Part shown: positions 58,564 to 64,000 of the stretch, in pieces
Layout: each line of letters opens with the position of its first letter
Position numbering within the stretch: the first letter of the stretch is position 1
Assembly: GCF_020360975.1 (NCBI RefSeq)
Contig: NW_025408679.1
Span: forward strand, 124,001-188,000
Direction of reading: 5' to 3'
DNA from: Hirsutella rhossiliensis
Lineage: Eukaryota > Ascomycota > Sordariomycetes > Hypocreales > Ophiocordycipitaceae
DNA length: 64,000 nucleotides
Notes under the pieces: generated by a model
The model's database searches: none
What the model was told of the DNA's origin: nothing
What the model saw: only the letters and a program-made list of their open reading frames with translations
Translations under genes and position numbers: made by a program

Positions 58564-59005
58564 TATAAAGTAAGTAAAGGTATTTTAACGGTAGCTACGG
58601 TATATACCTAAAGATATACCTACGCTAACGGTAATAGTAGCAGCTAGATACTAAAGGATAAGGGGGTCTAAGGGGAATAAAGGAAAAGAGAAAGTACTAG
58701 GTAAGGTAAAGTAAAGGCAAAGAGGGCTAAAAAGGTATATTAGTAAAAGAGGATATAAAAGAAGATAATAATATAAAGGTAATAAAAGAAGAAGATACTA
58801 TTTACTAGCTAAGGAGAAAAAAAAACCTCTTTTATAGACCGAATTTTCCCTCCTTCTTCCTTAGATAAATAGGGGCTAAGGGATTATCTAATTAAAAAGA
58901 GGGCTAGCTAGAGACTTTACTAAGGATCCTACTAAGGACCCTACTAAGGACCCTACTAAAGACTTTACTACGCGGGCTATATATTCCTTAGGGTATTAAT
59001 GCCCC
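58564..59005 (-). repeat. Fragment F: LTR-like terminus and tandem repeat
   Basis: Begins tattataaagtaagtaaagg, the same terminus as Gypsy-A and element D, at the point where A4 stops. The body (aacggtagctacggtatatacc onward) is not related to those LTRs. It contains a tandem repeat at 58913-58970. The other end was not found. Confidence 0.4.
58913..58970 (+). repeat. 12-bp tandem repeat, about 4.8 copies
   Basis: Unit gaccctactaag with variants gactttactaag and gatcctactaag; the variants differ by C-to-T. Confidence 0.85.
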
Positions 59006-59690
59006 TATTAAAGTATATATATAAGTACTATTTATAAGATAATATTAATAAGCTATATAAAGCTCTTTTATATATAGCTAGCCTATATATATATATATAA
59101 GATCCGGCCCTTTATATATAACTATATAGCTTAAGCTATAGCCTAAGCCTATAACCTATAATAGTTAAAGACTTTTATATAATACCCTCTTTTTAGCGTA
59201 GCGCGGCGCTACCTTATAAATAGCTTCTATATAATTAAGCCTTAAGCTCCTTATATTACTAGCTCCCCCTTACCTTTTTTCGTTAATTATACTAGCTTTA
59301 TATACTTTATTATCCCTGCGCTTATTAGCTTAAGTAGCTAGAACCTAGCTCTATACCTATTAGCCGGCTAGCGGCTAAGCTAGACTTATATAAGCCTTAG
59401 GTTATCTATCTTTATAGCTTTAAGTAGTATTTTTTACTAAGGGGTATATAAAGAAATATCTACCTCTTTTATCTTCCCTTTCTTTTCCTTCTTCTTTAAC
59501 TATAGTAGTAGTAGTAATAAGTAAGTTTTACTTTACTTAAGGCTTTAGTTTATTCTTAGCTATATAAGCTACCTTATTAATAAGTACTTATAGTAATAGC
59601 TATAATAGTAATAGCTATAATAGTAATAATAGCTTTAATAATAATAATAACTTTAACTAATAAGTTCCTTACCTTATAAAGTAAGAGTAT
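59006..59690 (-). mobile_element. Gypsy-A5: 3' LTR and adjoining region only
   Basis: LTR 59006-59179 (somewhat shortened at its left end), then the polypurine tract side (taataccctcttttt) and the region holding the antisense promoter: TATATAAAG at 59445-59453, CT-rich tract, donor GTAAGT at 59521. The acceptor position now reads aactaa in place of aactag. The copy stops at about 59690 before the antisense open frame. Confidence 0.7.
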
Positions 59691-60540
59691 TATAAGGTAA
59701 GTAAAAGGTTATATTATAAGTACCCTTTATTATATTATAATAATAAGCTATATAAAATCTAACTATATACCGCGCTTACTACTATTAAATATATAGTTAT
59801 ATATATAACTTACCTTACCTTATAACGCTATTAGCTAAGGTCTAAGCTAATACTTAGACCTATACTAAAGATAAATACCTTTATATAAGGTCCCTACCTT
59901 TCTTTTTATAAGCGGTCCCTTATAATATTAATCTTATACCTTAGCGTATAGCTAAGAAGTAAATAACTTACTAGCGCGCCCTTATTACTCTCTCTTCTTA
60001 ACTATACTATTATTATTAATATTAGTAATAGTAGCTATAACTATAACTATAAGTCTCTTAATACTTACTTATAAATTACTACTTATATATAAGTTAACCT
60101 TTACCTTTACTAGTTATTTAAATAATTTAATATATCCTCCCTTACTTTATCTTACTTCTTTACTAAGATCGATAACTTTATTAATTATACCTTTACCTTA
60201 CTTACTATTCTACCTACTACCCCCGCCGCTTTAGTCGCGCCCGCCGCCGCTCCGCGCTACCTACTACCTAGCTTCTTAGCTATTAACTTTACTACCTATA
60301 CCGCCGCCGCCCTTACTATACTCTCTACTACTAGCCGCCGCGATAATAATAATAATAATAATAATAATAAGCGCGGGTCCTTACTACTCTCCTTTATAAG
60401 CCCCTTTATCTTTATTCTTATAAGCGTTACTAACTCCCTATATTAATATAAGCGCGCTATAGCTTAGGGCCCTACCTACGATTCCTTTTATATATAGTAT
60501 ACCTTATAGTCCCTCCCTTATACTAACTAAGCTAGCTACT
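59691..60540. other. RIP-mutated spacer with a microsatellite
   Basis: No gene. Inverted motifs (cttaccttata and tataaggtaag) recur at 59668-59702 and 59808-59824. An (ata)n/(aat)n run lies at about 60343-60370, within a GC-rich patch with ccgccgcc sequence. Confidence 0.45.
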
Positions 60541-60914
60541 TTAATAGGTAAGATCGCACCCCTATAAATATTAGCCCGTTAAAGGGATAAGACCCCTAGC
60601 ACTCCCCTTCTAACTTACTTCTAAGTATACTTAAAGGCGTTATAAAGACCTCGATTATCTAATTAAGTATCTTCCTTAATTATAGTTAATTTAAATTTTG
60701 TTTTTCCCCTTTAAAGTAGATACCGCTAGTTACGCGACTCTAGTAAAGACGAAGAGGTATAGAGTAAAGAAAATCTCTAAGACTTATATTTATAACCTAA
60801 GGCCCTTAGAGCTATATATAGGACCGATAATTAGATAATTACGTAGTTAGTTGCTCTACTAATCCTTAGCTATATACTACGCGTACTTTAAGTATATACC
60901 CTCGTCCCTATTAA
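60541..60914 (+). repeat. 374-bp dispersed repeat, copy 2
   Basis: Matches 18084-18457. Here it lies upstream of a Gypsy gag, so it could be that element's 5' LTR or leader; in copy 1 it lies before a Copia-type pol. Confidence 0.65.
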
Positions 60915-63900
60915 AACTAGTCTCTAGGGCGTAAACTCGTTATTTTATTCTATTTATATAGCGATAAGTAGCTTTATAAAGCCGAGAATATTTAGAGGAC
61001 GACGGTATTATTTAGAAAAAAATAAAATCTAGGGATTTAATAATTAAAGTAGTAACTACCTTAATAAATAGAGTTAAGGACCTAATAAGGCGATAGACTT
61101 ACCGGGAAATAAATAATTAGATAATGCCTTTACTAGTAGTAAAGGAAAAATAATAAGCTAATACTAAAAAACCCTAAGCTCCTATTATCGGCCCTACGAC
61201 CTTTAATACTAGCGACTTAGTTAAAAAACCACGATCTTTATATAATACTTTAAAAGATATAAATAATAACGATAGTATAATCTAGACCGTTCTAGAACCC
61301 TACTAAGACCTCTTACTTATATATATACTAATATTACTAATATAAGTACTAACGAGGGATACCTTAATAACCTTAACCTTAGCTCTCCTTTATATAGTAG
61401 CTTATAGAGAACGCCTACCTCCCGCTAATAGATAAGAAAGTAAGTAATAAGATAGTTATAATAAGATATCCTTTAACTCTAAAAACTCTAACTTTAAATT
61501 TTATAACCTCGTAATCTATAAGTATACTATATCTAGAAACGCTAGCCGTTAAGAGGGATTATCTAATCCTATTACTAGCGATATAAAGAAAGCTAAGGTA
61601 GATATTAATAAGATTGCTAATAAACTTAGAGATATACTTACTAGAAGCTAAGATAACCTTATAGGAAGACTCTACTAACCTTAACTCCTACCTATTAGTA
61701 AATTTAATAGTAAAAATATAACTAAATTCCTTAAGAAGTTCGAATAGGAGATATACGTTAACTATATCTACGATAAGGATAAAATAAACTAGCTCGAAGT
61801 CTATATCTCCTTTATATAAGCCCTTATTATTAAAATTCTTATAGACGGACTTACCTAAGAAGAAGTAAAAAAGAGACTCCTTTAATACTACTATATATAT
61901 AATATTAAATAACTAGAAACTACTAACGACCGCTTAGACTATTATAATACTAAAAGGCCTAAGACTATTATAGAAGTTATAGAATAGCTTAGTTTTTACT
62001 TATACTTATAGCGTAAGGCATAACCTAATAGCTAGGAAGAATCTATAGTCTAGTTATACTTTATCTACTATATAATACTAAAGGAGCTTATTATTAATAT
62101 TATAAAGAGAAATAGGAAGATATCTAAAGTTATCTCGAAACCCCTATATAAAAGCCTTATCTATATAATTAATAACTACTTAGTACCTTACTAAGACGTT
62201 AAGCAATAAGATATAGTATCTAAAGTCTATAATTAGAAGCTTAAGAACCTAAAGAAAGACTAGCTCTTTAGGGAAATTAATAAAGTAATAAAGGAAGCTA
62301 AATCTAATAAGGGCAAAGAAAAACTTCCTAAAGAATTAAAGAAAATAGATAAGAAACCTAGATAGCCCGTAAAAGAAATCTTAGACCTAATAAAAGCCTT
62401 TAAAGATATAAAGATTAACCTTACTCGCTAGTAAGAGTAGATATTTAACTAGCTTAATAAGGAATAAAGATATATTAGTAGTAGAAGCTACTCTTTAAGT
62501 TATAGATAAGGAGGTAGCGTAAATACTATTAGATTTTACTACCTATCTAATTAATATATATAGTTTTAGGTTAATACTTTTAACTAGCCTAAGAGATACT
62601 TTTATTATAGTAAAGAAAGATACTACCTTAATAAGTACGAGGTATACTCTTAGGACTATAAGATTAGATTTATAATATATAAAGTAGTAAATAGGACTCT
62701 TTACCTTAAAAGAAAAGATAATAGAAGCGTAATTTCCTTAGTACTAACTAATAGGTTTTCTTAAATAGGTATCTATATTTAAAGGCTTATTATATACTAG
62801 GTAGATATATAGCTAGACTCTTTTATATTACTACTTATAAAATAGGTTAAAGCTATAGTTATACTATCTTACTTAAATTACGGTACTAGTAAAAGAGAAT
62901 CTGGTTTCCTAGACTAGTTTTTAAGATATAAAAGCTCGTATAAGTAGAAGCTAAGGAATCTAAAAGTAAGCGATATAAGAAAAGAAGTAGGAAGGATATC
63001 GGTTATTATAATTATAGATAATATATAATAAAGCGATATATATAATTAAATAATCTATATAACTATAATAGGGATTAATACTTATAAAGGGAAAAGATAA
63101 AGAGTTAAAGAGAGTATAAAGGAAATTAAGATAATAAGAATAGTAAAAACTAGCTTAAAGATTATCCTTATATACTATAGATATAGAGTAGATTTAGATA
63201 AGAAGTTTAATAGACTTATAGATAAAATCGTTAGAGAAATTATATATAAAAGAATCCCGATCCCTTTAAATTACCTAATTAACTTTATTCCTTAACTAAG
63301 CGAGAGACTTAGTATAAGATATATAGATATAGCCTAAGGTATAGAAAATACTAAATTCTAGGCCTTAGAGAAAGTAAAGAGTAATATAAGACCTTATATA
63401 GCTATAATAATAGTTATAAAAGTAGCTAAAGATAATATAAAGAGTAGTTTACTCCTCCTCGAATATCTATAAGGAAAACTCACGGTAGCTTTAGTATAAG
63501 TTAAAGAATAAGATAAAGAATACTAGATCGAACCGATTAAGCTTACTTACCTTACTTATAAAGAATCGGATTATAAGTACCTTAAAGTCTAATAAGTACT
63601 AAAGGAAGTTAGGTTTATAACTAATATAATTAATATAATATAACTAGCTTAAGGACTATTTAATTAATAAACTCTAAAGGTAATAAGACTAGAGAAAGAC
63701 GAATTTATTATATAGGAAGTAGCACTCTCGATAAGATACTAAGAAACGACTCTAAAGGACCTTATAGTAATTCCTATAATATATATAAATATAGTCCTTA
63801 TACCTTTCCGCTCGCTTAAGTATATATAAGACCTACCCTATATTTAAGTACGGCTTAGTAGCTAGATAGCTAAAGTTCTAAGCGCCTTAATCGATACTAA

Positions 63901-64000
63901 GTTTAAAGGAAACCTTATTACTAAAAGATATATAAACGTATACGGGCTTAAAATCCTACTAATAAGAGTATTAATAATAGCGTATACTAGGTCCCCTATA
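60915..64000 (+). pseudogene. Gypsy-B gag and protease start, cut by the window end
   Basis: Plus frame with a Gag core at about 61.68-62.0 kb (KFNSKNITKFLKKFE; EIYVNYIYDKDKIN; AAGTAAAA-rich sequence after it). A CCHC knuckle position lies at 62597-62638 where all four ligands read as Tyr (TAC, TAT, TAC, TAC). A retropepsin-like start lies near 63.88-63.95 kb (LIDTKFKGNLITKRYINVYG). Reverse transcriptase would lie beyond 64000. TAG/TAA stops are frequent. It is a family different from Gypsy-A. Confidence 0.7.

Noticed and set aside
58913..58970. CRISPR-like array
   Set aside because: Head-to-tail 12-bp units without spacers; a eukaryotic minisatellite.
59668..59830. MITE with inverted ends tataaggtaag and cttaccttata
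   Set aside because: The motif occurs three times in alternating orientation and no target duplication could be fixed; chance in AT-rich DNA or a broken LTR terminus is as likely.

Overview
The window is genomic DNA of a filamentous ascomycete (Pezizomycotina, probably Sordariomycetes-like). The evidence is the gene set (exosome RRP41, VTA1, a PHM7-type OSCA channel, an ER disulfide isomerase ending in HEEL), short 50-110 bp GT-AG introns with CTGAC/CTAAC branch sites, and two flanks with repeat-induced point mutation (RIP). In those flanks CpA and TpG are almost absent, TpA is in excess, and nearly all stops are TAG or TAA.

Layout. (1) 1-37.6 kb is a nest of RIP-mutated retroelements. From left to right it holds the 3' end of a chromodomain Gypsy; Gypsy-A1 (1985-14914, minus) split by an intact-structure Copia (5734-11715); Copia-like debris with a solo LTR (15436-16132); Gypsy-A2 (20189-27875, plus) with a second solo LTR of the same family (25389-26084); Gypsy-A3 (29577-36527, minus); a chromovirus LTR; and a LINE-like tail. 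(2) 37.7-54.2 kb is a GC-balanced gene island. It opens with about 4 kb of decayed or empty sequence, including a broken dihydrodipicolinate-synthase-family gene, and then holds six intact genes: PHM7/OSCA channel (+), zinc alcohol dehydrogenase (-), RRP41 (+), ER PDI (-), VTA1 (+), F-box-like protein (-). (3) 54.2-64 kb is RIP-mutated again. Gypsy-A4 begins exactly at the island border, and its first LTR contains a miniature LTR element, one of whose own LTRs contains a third LTR element. Fragments of A5 and the 5' part of another Gypsy follow and run off the end.

The six genes are unrelated housekeeping or secretory-pathway genes in convergent or divergent pairs; nothing suggests a shared pathway or cluster. 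The most unusual structure is in the Gypsy-A family. Between integrase and 3' LTR, four copies keep an antisense unit: a TATA box, a pyrimidine-rich tract, a GTAAGT-type intron and, in three of them, a long open frame of about 330 codons pointing inward. I could not name its product. All coordinates and splice sites are read by eye; no alignment or search was run.
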